DNA from: an uncultured Chromatiales bacterium
Lineage (GTDB): Bacteria > Pseudomonadota > Gammaproteobacteria > Steroidobacterales > BM003
NCBI GenBank assembly: GCA_937128475.1
Contig: CAKZML010000303.1
Location: 1 to 49,770 of the forward strand
Length of the DNA stretch: 49,770 nt
Direction of reading: 5' to 3'
Shown here piece by piece: positions 32,633 through 40,484 of this stretch. The notes beneath the pieces are model-generated. The model made no database searches, was not told the DNA's origin, and saw only the letters and a program-made list of their open reading frames with translations. Made by a program: the position numbers and the translations under genes. Positions within the stretch are counted from its first letter, which is position 1. Each line of letters begins with the position of its first letter.

Positions 32633-33406
32633 TTACTTCTCGCCAAGGGTGCTCCCATGACGACCCGCTCCCTGCATAAAGTTTTTCACACCCTGCCGCA
32701 TTTCACTGCCGGTGACCACATCCATTCCGCGCCTGAATTCATTTTTCAGTGCATCATCGCTATCCAAACTCCATTGCTCGTAGGCACTGGCCCGGTCGCT
32801 GCGCATACATTGCTGCGGCATCCGGGCTATCTGGGCCGCCAGTTCCATGGCCGTTTCCAATGCCTTGCCCGGCGGGCACATCCGATTCACCAGCCCCATG
32901 ATCCTGGCCTCCCGAGCATCGACTTCGCGGCCGGTGAGGATCATGTCCATGGCGTGGCCCATTCCCACCACACGAGGTAATCGAACGGTTCCGCCATCCA
33001 CCAGGGGAACGCCGAAGCGCCGGCAAAACACCCCTAGCACCGCATCCTCGGCAGCCACCCGCAAGTCACACCACAGGGCAAGTTCCAACCCGCCGGCCAC
33101 CGCGTAGCCCTCTATGGCGGCGATTACCGGCTTGGACAATTCCATGCGGGTGGGTCCCATGGGACCGTCTCCCTCCGGATGCAGGGCATTGGGATTTTCT
33201 CCCTGGGCCATGGCCTGCAGGTCAGCCCCGGCGCAAAAGCTTTTTCCGCCATGAAGCACCGCCACCCTGGCATCGGAATCCGCTTCAAATTGCCTGAAGG
33301 CTTCCGCCAGCGCGCGGGCGGTGGGACCGTCCACCGCATTACGCCGTTCAGGCCTGTCCAGACCAATCACGGTAATTCCGTCGTATCGCCTGACATTGAT
33401 GCTCAT
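32633..33406 (-). CDS. Crotonase-family protein lacking the usual catalytic Glu pair
   Basis: The start at ATG 33406 gives 257 residues beginning MSINVRRYDGITVIGLDRP, a normal crotonase opening; the in-frame ATG at 33481 adds an unlike 25-residue extension. Oxyanion-hole motifs GKSFCAGADL and 'GYAVAGGLELALWCDLRVA' are intact. A gap-free alignment to rat mitochondrial enoyl-CoA hydratase puts Cys in FCRR at the Glu144 position and Asp in AMDM at Glu164. It is therefore unlikely to be a standard hydratase; an isomerase, hydrolase or other CoA-ester role is possible. It is the first gene of the cluster with maiA, the esterase and the AruI-like gene. Confidence 0.85.
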   Translation of the reverse strand: MSINVRRYDGITVIGLDRPERRNAVDGPTARALAEAFRQFEADSDARVAVLHGGKSFCAGADLQAMAQGENPNALHPEGDGPMGPTRMELSKPVIAAIEGYAVAGGLELALWCDLRVAAEDAVLGVFCRRFGVPLVDGGTVRLPRVVGMGHAMDMILTGREVDAREARIMGLVNRMCPPGKALETAMELAAQIARMPQQCMRSDRASAYEQWSLDSDDALKNEFRRGMDVVTGSEMRQGVKNFMQGAGRHGSTLGEK

Positions 33407-33553
33407 TACTCGCGCTCCCGTAACCCCTGGCCCGAGGACTCTCTTCGTCCCTGCCCGGAACTTACCCAAAAACCGACGCATGTTCTATCATGCGTGATCT
33501 TGCCACGAACAACCCGACTGCCACTGCCAAACAGTCCTAACAGAGAACTGCCC

Positions 33554-33988
33554 ATGACCATCTGGTTCAAAGACCTATCGCTGGAAGATATCCAAAGGGC
33601 ATCGTCCCCGCCGAACCTGGCCGACGCGCTGGGTATCGAATTCACCGACATAGGTCCAGACTACCTGAGAGGTAGCATGCCCGTGGATGAGCGCACCCGG
33701 CAACCCTACGGACTGCTCCACGGAGGCGCCTCGGTGGCCCTGGCCGAAACCCTGGGCAGCTTCGGCTGCTACCTGACCTTGAATCCCAAGACTCACTACA
33801 ACGTGGGACTGGAAATCAATGCCAACCACGTTCGCAGTGTGCGCGAGGGGGTTGTCACCGGCACCGCCAGGCCTGTGCACATGGGGCGTACCACGCATAT
33901 CTGGGAAATCCGGATTGTCGACGAACGCGATAAACTGGTCTGCATTTCCCGCCTCACTCTCGCCGTACTTGAAATCACTGACGGCTGA
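33554..33988 (+). CDS. Hotdog-fold acyl-CoA thioesterase (YdiI/MenI-like)
   Basis: The start at ATG 33554 (MTIWFKDLSLEDIQ) gives 144 residues, the normal single hotdog length. The longer open frame to 33179 overlaps the divergent crotonase and carries no homology. The active-site stretch 'YGLLHGGASVALAETLGSFG' contains the HGG loop and catalytic glutamate of the YdiI/PaaI group, and 'GLEINANHVRSVREG' is the next strand. The family hydrolyses aromatic or acyl CoA thioesters (YdiI: 1,4-dihydroxy-2-naphthoyl-CoA). It lies 15 bases before lptM. Confidence 0.9.
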   Translation: MTIWFKDLSLEDIQRASSPPNLADALGIEFTDIGPDYLRGSMPVDERTRQPYGLLHGGASVALAETLGSFGCYLTLNPKTHYNVGLEINANHVRSVREGVVTGTARPVHMGRTTHIWEIRIVDERDKLVCISRLTLAVLEITDG

Positions 33989-34003
33989 TACCGGAGCACC
34001 AAC

Positions 34004-34195
34004 ATGAATCTCGCAGGTAACTCCCATCTCAATAAACCAGCCGCCGCACTGGCCGCCCTGTTGATTGCACTGGCACTGTCAGGTTGCGGCAACAAGGGCA
34101 GCCTGGTCCTGCCTGCGGACCCCGAGGCCAACGCACCTGAAGAAACAGTCCAGGGCGCCGAGACAGACCAGACGGAACCCAAAGAGACGCCATGA
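34004..34195 (+). CDS. lptM: LptM-type small lipoprotein (YifL family)
   Basis: This 63-residue lipoprotein has a signal peptide with lipobox ALSGC (Cys29) followed directly by GNKGSLVLP, the CG-KG-L--P signature of LptM/YifL. LptM helps the LptD-LptE outer-membrane LPS translocon mature its disulfides. The acidic tail is not conserved. In many gammaproteobacteria the gene precedes lysA; here it precedes polA, overlapping its ATG by 4 bases (ATGA at 34192-34195). An intact DsbA gene lies about 4 kb downstream. Confidence 0.85.
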   Translation: MNLAGNSHLNKPAAALAALLIALALSGCGNKGSLVLPADPEANAPEETVQGAETDQTEPKETP

Positions 34196-36906
34196 GCAAA
34201 TCCAAACCCCTGGTACTGGTAGACGGCTCTTCCTACCTGTATCGAGCTTTCCATGCCCTGCCCCCGCTGACCAACTCACGGGGTGAGCCCACCGGCGCCA
34301 TTCACGGCGTGCTGAACATGCTTAACCGGCTGCTCAAGGATTATGAACCTGAGCGGGTGGCCGTGGTGTTTGACGCACGGGGCAAAACCTTCCGGGATGA
34401 GCTGTTTGATCAGTACAAGGCCAACCGCCCTCCCATGCCCGATGACCTGCGTAGCCAGGTGGAACCCCTGCTGGAAATGGTTAAAGCCATGGGCTTGCCG
34501 CTGCTGAGGGTCCAGGGCGTTGAGGCTGACGATGTTATTGGCACCCTGGCGCGGCGTGCCGCGGCTCAAGGCCAGGCGACCCTGATCTCCACCGGCGACA
34601 AAGACATGGCCCAGCTGGTGGACGAGCATGTCACCCTGGTCAACACCATGACCAACAAGACCATGGACAGGGACGGCGTCAAAGAGAAATTCGACGTGTT
34701 CCCGGAACAAATCGTGGACTACCTGGCACTGGTGGGCGACAGCTCGGACAATATTCCCGGCGTGCCCAAGGTGGGGCCGAAAACCGCAGCCAAGTGGTTA
34801 AACCAGTACGACAGCCTGGACAATATCATCGCCAACGCCGATGAAATCGGCGGAAAGGTAGGCGAGAGCCTGCGGGAAAATCTTGAACAGCTTGAGCTGT
34901 CCAGGAAACTGGCAACCATCGATTGTGATGTGACGCTGGACCTGGAGCCGGATGAACTTATTCAGACCGAACAGGACCTGGACACCCTGCGAGCCAGGTA
35001 CACCGAGCTGGAAATGAATACCCTGCTGCGCCAGCTTCCAGGCGGCGAAGAGTCCACACCCAAGCCTGTCGCCGAAGCTATGGTCACCCCGCCGGAAACA
35101 ATCGAGTACCAGACCGTACTGAACCTGGATGAGCTGAAACGCTGGAAAGAAAAACTCGAAGCGGCGGAGCTGGCCGCAGTGGACACAGAGACTACCGGCC
35201 TGGATTACATGCAGGCAGAACTGGTGGGCATCTCAGTCAGCGTCAAGGCAGGCGAAGCCGCCTACATTCCGGTTTCCCACGATTATCCCGGCGCCCCGGA
35301 TCAACTGGACCGGGATACCGTGCTGGCGGAACTAAAGCCCTGGCTGGAGAACCCCGATGCGCCCAAGGTGGGGCATCACATAAAGTTTGATACCCACATC
35401 CTGGCCCGATACGACATCGCCCTGGCGGGCATTGCACACGACACCATGCTGGAGTCCTACGTACTGGACAGCACCGCCACTCGCCATGACATGGATTCCA
35501 CCGCCCGCAAGTACCTGGGTGTGACCACCACCTCCTTTGAAGAGGTGGCCGGCAAGGGCGCCAAGCAACTGACCTTCAACCAGGTCCCGCTGGAAACCGC
35601 CGGGCACTATGCCGCGGAAGATGCTGACATCACCTTGCGCCTGCACCAGGTCATGTGGGAACAACTGAAGCAAAACCCTGACCTGCTAAAGATGTACCAG
35701 GAAATCGAGATTCCCCTGGTCAGCGTGCTGCAGAAAATGGAACACACTGGCGTGCTCATCGATACCTTCATGCTGGCCGGCCAGAGCACCGAACTGGCCC
35801 AGCGAATGCAGGAACTGGAGCAGCAGTGCCATGAAGCCGCTGGCGGCCCATTCAACGTGGCCTCTCCCAAGCAGCTGCAGGAAATCCTGTTCGAGCGTCT
35901 TGGACTGCCGGTGATTCGCAAGACACCCAAGGGACAACCCTCCACCGCGGAAGACGTGCTGCAGGAACTGGCGGGCGACTACCCGCTGCCCAGGCTGATC
36001 CTGGAACACCGCAGCCTGGCCAAGCTCAAATCCACCTACACCGACAAGTTACCGGGACAGGTAGACCGAACAACCGGACGGGTACACACCTCCTATCACC
36101 AGGCAGTGGCCGCCACCGGAAGACTGTCATCCTCGGATCCGAATTTGCAGAACATTCCCATCCGAACCGCCGAGGGCCGGCGAATTCGCCAGGCCTTTAT
36201 CGCGCCCAAAGAACACAGCCTGATCGCCGCCGATTATTCCCAGATCGAGCTTCGCATCATGGCCCACCTGTCCGAGGACCCGAGCCTGCTAAAGGCCTTC
36301 GCCGAGGATCGGGACATTCACCAGGCTACCGCCGCCGAAGTTTTCGGCGTCCCCCTGGACCAGGTCAGCAAGGACCAGCGACGTTCCGCCAAGGCGATTA
36401 ATTTCGGCCTGATTTACGGCATGTCGGCATTCGGACTCGCCCGCCAGTTGAGTATCGGCAGGGGTGAGGCCCAGGACTATGTGAACATGTATTTTGAGCG
36501 CTATCCCGGCGTGAAGACCTACATGGATAACACCCGCCAATTGGCCAAGGACCAGGGCTATGTGGAGACTGCCTTTGGTCGCAGGCTATACCTGCCGGAA
36601 ATCAATTCCCGCAACGGCCAGCGCCGCCAATATGCGGAACGCAGCGCGATTAACGCACCCATGCAAGGTACCGCCGCGGACATCATCAAGCTGGCCATGA
36701 TCAAGGTGGATCATTGGCTGGGCGAGTCGTCCCTGGACGCCCGCCTGATCATGCAGGTGCACGATGAACTGATCGTGGAAGTCGCCGATCCGATTGCCGG
36801 CCAGGTTCAGGCAGAGCTGATCAGCCGCATGAACAGCGCGGCCAGCTTGAAAGTTCCGCTAAAGGTGGAAGCCGCCTGCGGCATCAACTGGGACGAGGCC
36901 CACTAG
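34192..36906 (+). CDS. polA: DNA polymerase I
   Basis: The 904-residue enzyme has all three activities visible. The 5' nuclease (residues 1-290) shows '[18 protein letters not shown]', '[11 protein letters not shown]' and '[22 protein letters not shown]'. The 3'-5' proofreading domain has DTETTGLD (Asp331, Glu333) and '[12 protein letters not shown]'. The polymerase has motif [15 protein letters not shown] (Asp681), the O-helix '[21 protein letters not shown]' and motif [10 protein letters not shown] (Asp858). It processes Okazaki fragments and fills repair gaps. It is translationally coupled to lptM and shares its stop CTAG with convergent engB. Confidence 0.98.
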   Translation: MSKSKPLVLVDGSSYLYRAFHALPPLTNSRGEPTGAIHGVLNMLNRLLKDYEPERVAVVFDARGKTFRDELFDQYKANRPPMPDDLRSQVEPLLEMVKAMGLPLLRVQGVEADDVIGTLARRAAAQGQATLISTGDKDMAQLVDEHVTLVNTMTNKTMDRDGVKEKFDVFPEQIVDYLALVGDSSDNIPGVPKVGPKTAAKWLNQYDSLDNIIANADEIGGKVGESLRENLEQLELSRKLATIDCDVTLDLEPDELIQTEQDLDTLRARYTELEMNTLLRQLPGGEESTPKPVAEAMVTPPETIEYQTVLNLDELKRWKEKLEAAELAAVDTETTGLDYMQAELVGISVSVKAGEAAYIPVSHDYPGAPDQLDRDTVLAELKPWLENPDAPKVGHHIKFDTHILARYDIALAGIAHDTMLESYVLDSTATRHDMDSTARKYLGVTTTSFEEVAGKGAKQLTFNQVPLETAGHYAAEDADITLRLHQVMWEQLKQNPDLLKMYQEIEIPLVSVLQKMEHTGVLIDTFMLAGQSTELAQRMQELEQQCHEAAGGPFNVASPKQLQEILFERLGLPVIRKTPKGQPSTAEDVLQELAGDYPLPRLILEHRSLAKLKSTYTDKLPGQVDRTTGRVHTSYHQAVAATGRLSSSDPNLQNIPIRTAEGRRIRQAFIAPKEHSLIAADYSQIELRIMAHLSEDPSLLKAFAEDRDIHQATAAEVFGVPLDQVSKDQRRSAKAINFGLIYGMSAFGLARQLSIGRGEAQDYVNMYFERYPGVKTYMDNTRQLAKDQGYVETAFGRRLYLPEINSRNGQRRQYAERSAINAPMQGTAADIIKLAMIKVDHWLGESSLDARLIMQVHDELIVEVADPIAGQVQAELISRMNSAASLKVPLKVEAACGINWDEAH

Positions 36907-37508
36907 CTCTCGGGGGTCGCGTCCAGAGGCTCGAAGAATGCCTCAAGCGCGATCCGGGCCTCTTCCAGGCCGGTCTTCTTGGTGGCCGAAAACAGCTGGA
37001 CCGTTGCCAATTCACTCACCTCTTTGCGTACCTTGAGTAAGGTTCCTGCACCGGCCCCGCGGCTTAACTTATCCGCCTTGGTCAGCAAGATGTGAACCCT
37101 ACAGCCATTGGTGGTGGTCCATTCCAGCATCTGCTTGTCGAAATCCGTCAGCGGATGACGACAATCCATCACCAGTACCAGGCCTGCCAGCGAGCGTCGA
37201 TTGACAAAATATGCCTCCATCAGGGCACGCCAGTGGCGCCGAATGGCCTCCGGCACCTTCGCGTAGCCATAACCCGGCAAATCCACCAGCCGACGCCCCT
37301 GGTCCAGGGAGAAAAAGTTCACCAACTGGGTCCGGCCCGGGGTTTTACTGGTCCGCGCCAGGGCTTTGCGGCCGGTAATCGTGTTGAGAGCGCTTGATTT
37401 GCCCGCGTTGGAGCGTCCCGCAAAGGCCACTTCCAGCCCTTCATCGGGCAAAAACTGGTCGCCGCGGTTGGCGCTGGTCAGAAATTCAGTGTGAGGATAA
37501 GTAGACAC
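36903..37508 (-). CDS. engB: Ribosome-biogenesis GTPase EngB (YihA)
   Basis: The 201-residue GTPase has G1 [13 protein letters not shown]2 region '[11 protein letters not shown]', G3 DLPGYGYA and G4 LTKADKLS. It is needed for late 50S ribosome assembly and cell division in E. coli. The start is GTG at 37508 ([13 protein letters not shown]); no ATG lies close by, and upstream homology does not continue. It is convergent to polA with overlapping stop codons and divergent from cytochrome c4. The polA-engB-cytochrome c4-dsbA order is as I recall it for Pseudomonas. Confidence 0.95.
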   Translation of the reverse strand: MSTYPHTEFLTSANRGDQFLPDEGLEVAFAGRSNAGKSSALNTITGRKALARTSKTPGRTQLVNFFSLDQGRRLVDLPGYGYAKVPEAIRRHWRALMEAYFVNRRSLAGLVLVMDCRHPLTDFDKQMLEWTTTNGCRVHILLTKADKLSRGAGAGTLLKVRKEVSELATVQLFSATKKTGLEEARIALEAFFEPLDATPES

Positions 37509-37628
37509 AGTAATTTTCGTTCGCTTCAGATATTAGGGAGTCAGGCCATGTCGTGTACAATTGGCATTTTTCCGCAGGCTCGGCATGCCACAGCCTGCGA
37601 GAGTATCACCGTACGGAGCAACAACGCC

Positions 37629-38249
37629 ATGAAGAAGCTCGCTGTCTGTCTCAGCATTTGTCTTGGGCTCGGCCTAATTAACCAGGCGCAGGCCGAAGGC
37701 AACGCCGACGCCGGCAAGGCCCGATCTGTCACCTGCGCCGCCTGCCACGGGGCTGACGGTAACAGCATGAACCCGCAGTGGCCCAGCCTTGCTGGTCAAA
37801 ACGCCAGCTACCTGGAGCGCCAGCTCAAGGCGTTCAAGTCCAACGCCCGCCAGAATCCCCTGATGGGCCCCCAGGCCATGACCTTGTCTGACCAGGATAT
37901 CGCCGATTTGGCAGCCTACTTCAGCAGCCAGGAAATCAAGGGCGGCACCACCAACCCCGAACTGGCCCCTGCTGGTGAGCGCCTGTATCGTGGCGGCAAT
38001 CTCGAAGCCAACATCGCAGCCTGCGCCGCCTGCCATGGCCCAACCGGAAAAGGCAACGCTGCCGCGTCCTATCCCGCATTGGCCGGCCAGCACTCGGATT
38101 ACACGATCGCCCAGCTCAAAGCGTATCGCGAAGGCTCGCGCAAGACTGACAGCGCAATGAACCAGATGATGCGTGGCGTGGCCGCCAGGATGACCGATAG
38201 CGAAATGGCCGCAGTGGCCAGCTACATCCAGGGACTGCGCTCTGAATAA
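37629..38249 (+). CDS. Dihaem cytochrome c4
   Basis: The start at ATG 37629 gives 206 residues opening with a signal peptide (MKKLAVCLSICLGLGL, cleavage after AQA). A GGAG ribosome-binding site lies 11 bases upstream. Further upstream codons to 37491 encode no signal. Two haem c sites CAACHG (near residues 35 and 135) sit in two homologous halves, each with a later methionine ligand (QNPLMGPQAM; 'DSAMNQMMRGV'). Cytochrome c4 carries electrons to terminal oxidases (cbb3) in the periplasm. It is followed after 48 bases by dsbA. Confidence 0.95.
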   Translation: MKKLAVCLSICLGLGLINQAQAEGNADAGKARSVTCAACHGADGNSMNPQWPSLAGQNASYLERQLKAFKSNARQNPLMGPQAMTLSDQDIADLAAYFSSQEIKGGTTNPELAPAGERLYRGGNLEANIAACAACHGPTGKGNAAASYPALAGQHSDYTIAQLKAYREGSRKTDSAMNQMMRGVAARMTDSEMAAVASYIQGLRSE

Positions 38250-38297
38250 GGCCGCAGACACAACACTGATTTAGTAAAAATGATAAAGGGACTCCCT

Positions 38298-39128
38298 ATG
38301 CAACGAATGATTTTGTCTGCTGTATCCATCGCGCTGCTCCTGGTAGCTGGTTGCAGCAAGAACGACACTGAGCAACCCACTGCCCAGCCTGCTGCCGTTG
38401 AACAGCAAGCTCCTGCAGAAGAAGTCAGTGCCCCAGTGGAGGCTGAAAAGGCCGTCGCAGAAGCAGTCGAAGATGCTGTGGAGTCAGGTGAAGGCGAGGC
38501 TGCCCCCGAACCCCAGGCCAGTAATGAAATCCGCCTGGCCCGGACAACTTCGGCGCCCCTGGCCACCCGGTTTGTTGCTGGCAAGCACTACACCCTGCTC
38601 AATCCAGCGCAGCCCACCAGCAGCGCACCTGATCAGATCGAAGTGGCAGAGTTCTTCATGTACACCTGCCCGCATTGCTACAACTTCGAACCCATTGTGC
38701 AGACTTACCTGGCCAAGAAGCCGGCGGATGTGAATTTCATTCGGGTGCCGGTGGTGTTCAACCAGGTAGCTCAGCTGCATGCCCGGGCGTTCTACACCGC
38801 CGAGGTCATGGGAATTCTTGAAACCACTCATTACCCCATGTTCAAGGCCATCCACGTAGACCGGAACATGCTGGCCAGTGAAGAGGCGATAATCAGCCTG
38901 CTGACGCCCCTGGGTGTCGACGAGGCCGAGTTCCGCAAGAACTTCAATTCGTTTGCGGTGGACACCAAAATGCGCCAGGGGGCCACCATGGCCCGTCGCT
39001 TCCAGATCAGCTCGGTGCCTAACGTGATTGTTAACGGCAAATACCTCACCGGTGGCGCAATGGCCGGCAGTTACGAGACCTTGCTGGAAATCATTGACGA
39101 GCTGGTGATGATCGAACGCACTCGCTAG
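38298..39128 (+). CDS. dsbA: Thiol:disulfide interchange protein DsbA, predicted lipoprotein
   Basis: Starting at ATG 38298 (AAAGGGA six bases upstream; the ATG at 38280 is less well placed) the protein has 276 residues. It opens with lipobox LVAGC (Cys19, Ser at +2) instead of an ordinary signal peptide. Residues 20-80 are a linker rich in Glu, Ala and Pro. The thioredoxin-like DsbA domain follows with active site CPHC (124-127) and cis-proline motif SSVPNVIVNG. It introduces disulfides into exported proteins. DsbA is normally soluble and about 190-210 residues mature, so tethering by lipid is uncommon. A strong terminator follows at 39151. Confidence 0.92.
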   Translation: MQRMILSAVSIALLLVAGCSKNDTEQPTAQPAAVEQQAPAEEVSAPVEAEKAVAEAVEDAVESGEGEAAPEPQASNEIRLARTTSAPLATRFVAGKHYTLLNPAQPTSSAPDQIEVAEFFMYTCPHCYNFEPIVQTYLAKKPADVNFIRVPVVFNQVAQLHARAFYTAEVMGILETTHYPMFKAIHVDRNMLASEEAIISLLTPLGVDEAEFRKNFNSFAVDTKMRQGATMARRFQISSVPNVIVNGKYLTGGAMAGSYETLLEIIDELVMIERTR

Positions 39129-39150
39129 AAAAATGATTTAAATAGAGTTT

Positions 39151-39178
39151 AAAAAGGGGCCTCGCGGCCCCTTTTTTT
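39151..39178 (+). terminator. Rho-independent terminator after dsbA
   Basis: A stem GGGGCC/GGCCCC with a TCGC loop is flanked by five A on the left and seven T on the right (39151-39178). The A and T runs extend the pairing, so it may work in both directions. It lies 22 bases past the dsbA stop. Confidence 0.92.
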
Positions 39179-39279
39179 ATCCATAAATATCGACTGCGCT
39201 ATGCCAATTCGCCGCTACTGATGACAGCCTACGGCAAACTCTGATTGACAGTTCTCTGGGATCAGACTATTTCTGGTTT

Positions 39280-40128
39280 ATGGCTGATTCATCACGAGCC
39301 AGCGCTTTGTTGGCGGCAAGGAATACCAAGCCATTGTCTCCCAGACAAGTGGTGTTGCGGATTGCCTTGATCATCAGCATCGCAGAATCCGCCATCATGT
39401 TAGCCCTGAGCAGGCTTGAGCCCAGTGTTGGCCCTCTCCTCTTCGCCCTCCAGGACGGACTCCTGCTGATCCTGGTTTCTACGGGTCCCATTTATCTCTG
39501 GGTGGTCAGGCCATTTGCCCAGGCCCATGAGGACGCAACCCGGCACATCGGCTATCTGGCCTATCACGACCCCCTGACCGACCTGCCCAACCGGCGGATG
39601 CTCTTTGAACATCTTGAGCATCGACTGGCTGCCTGCGAACGCCACAAAAATTACGGGGCGTTGTTGCTGCTGGACCTGGATGGCTTCAAGGAAATTAACG
39701 ATACACGGGGTCATGACGTTGGCGACCTTCTGCTCCAGACAATTGCCCAACGCCTTGAGCAGAGTAGACGACAGGAAGACATCGCAGGGAGACTCGGGGG
39801 CGATGAGTTTATCGTGCTCGCCCAGCAACTGGCCTCAAACCGGGAACTGGCTGAGGAAAAGGCTTTTCGTATTGCACGCAAACTCCAGGAATCGCTAATT
39901 GAGCCCATCATCTACGATGGGATAAAACTGCAAATTGGATGCAGTATCGGTATCAGGCTAATGGAGCCTCAAAGAATCAGTACGGCCCAGGCGATCAGGG
40001 AGGCGGATATTGCGATGTACCGCGCCAAGCGAAATCGCAACAACGGAGTACAGATATTTACACCCACGCAACCCGTACCCAGTGCCGACTCCATTCCAAT
40101 CCAGGCACGCGCTATGAGCGGCCTTTAA
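39280..40128 (+). CDS. GGDEF diguanylate cyclase with two membrane segments
   Basis: The 282-residue protein has two hydrophobic segments (about 24-45 and 55-77) and a GGDEF domain from residue 90. The active site is intact (GGDEF, residues 173-177) and an inhibitory I-site RQED lies five residues before it (164-167), so product feedback is expected. It makes the second messenger c-di-GMP from GTP. There is no sensor domain beyond the membrane part. Its position after dsbA resembles, from memory, the Pseudomonas polA-dsbA-cyclase region. It has its own transcription unit after the terminator at 39151-39178. Confidence 0.93.
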   Translation: MADSSRASALLAARNTKPLSPRQVVLRIALIISIAESAIMLALSRLEPSVGPLLFALQDGLLLILVSTGPIYLWVVRPFAQAHEDATRHIGYLAYHDPLTDLPNRRMLFEHLEHRLAACERHKNYGALLLLDLDGFKEINDTRGHDVGDLLLQTIAQRLEQSRRQEDIAGRLGGDEFIVLAQQLASNRELAEEKAFRIARKLQESLIEPIIYDGIKLQIGCSIGIRLMEPQRISTAQAIREADIAMYRAKRNRNNGVQIFTPTQPVPSADSIPIQARAMSGL

Positions 40129-40484
40129 GGTAATCGTTCCCGAGAGCATGCTCTAGAAGCACACTCGCACATCGCCCTGAAATTCATCGACAACGCTGTC
40201 AATTGATAACTTATTTTGCTGCGCACAATCGCCTAATCAAAAAACTCAATTCTTTAGAACCAAACTAAAAAAATCCCACAATTCCACACTGTGAAATAAA
40301 TACATTAAAAAACGTATTAACTCATGGGTTTAGGGGCCCTTTTAACTAAAAAGGTTTGTTCCACAGGCTGTAATTGGGTATGTTCAGTGGAGTCGTGTTT
40401 CAGAATTCTCTTCGAAGGTTTTTTGCGAACCCGGCCAACAAACAATAAACGAAGCCGATAATACGAATCAGGGGGCCATGGCCA
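40129..40484 (+). promoter_or_regulatory. 356-base AT-rich upstream region of the TonB-dependent receptor
   Basis: No gene is seen here. The part from about 40200 to 40320 is strikingly AT-rich compared with its surroundings. Short inverted repeats include CACA-C-TGTG (40285-40293), AATAC/GTATT arms near 40300, and CCTTTT/AAAAGG with a 5-base loop (40338-40354). They could be operators or leader structure for a regulated receptor gene. I could not identify a convincing Fur box or a clear sigma-70 promoter. Confidence 0.4.

Noticed and set aside
31887-32660. 257-codon plus-strand open frame over maiA
   Set aside because: maiA on the opposite strand is an unambiguous zeta-class GST; the plus-strand product looks like nothing known.
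33407-33481. N-terminal extension of the crotonase to ATG 33481
   Set aside because: The extra 25 residues are basic and unlike any crotonase; the family sequence starts right at ATG 33406.
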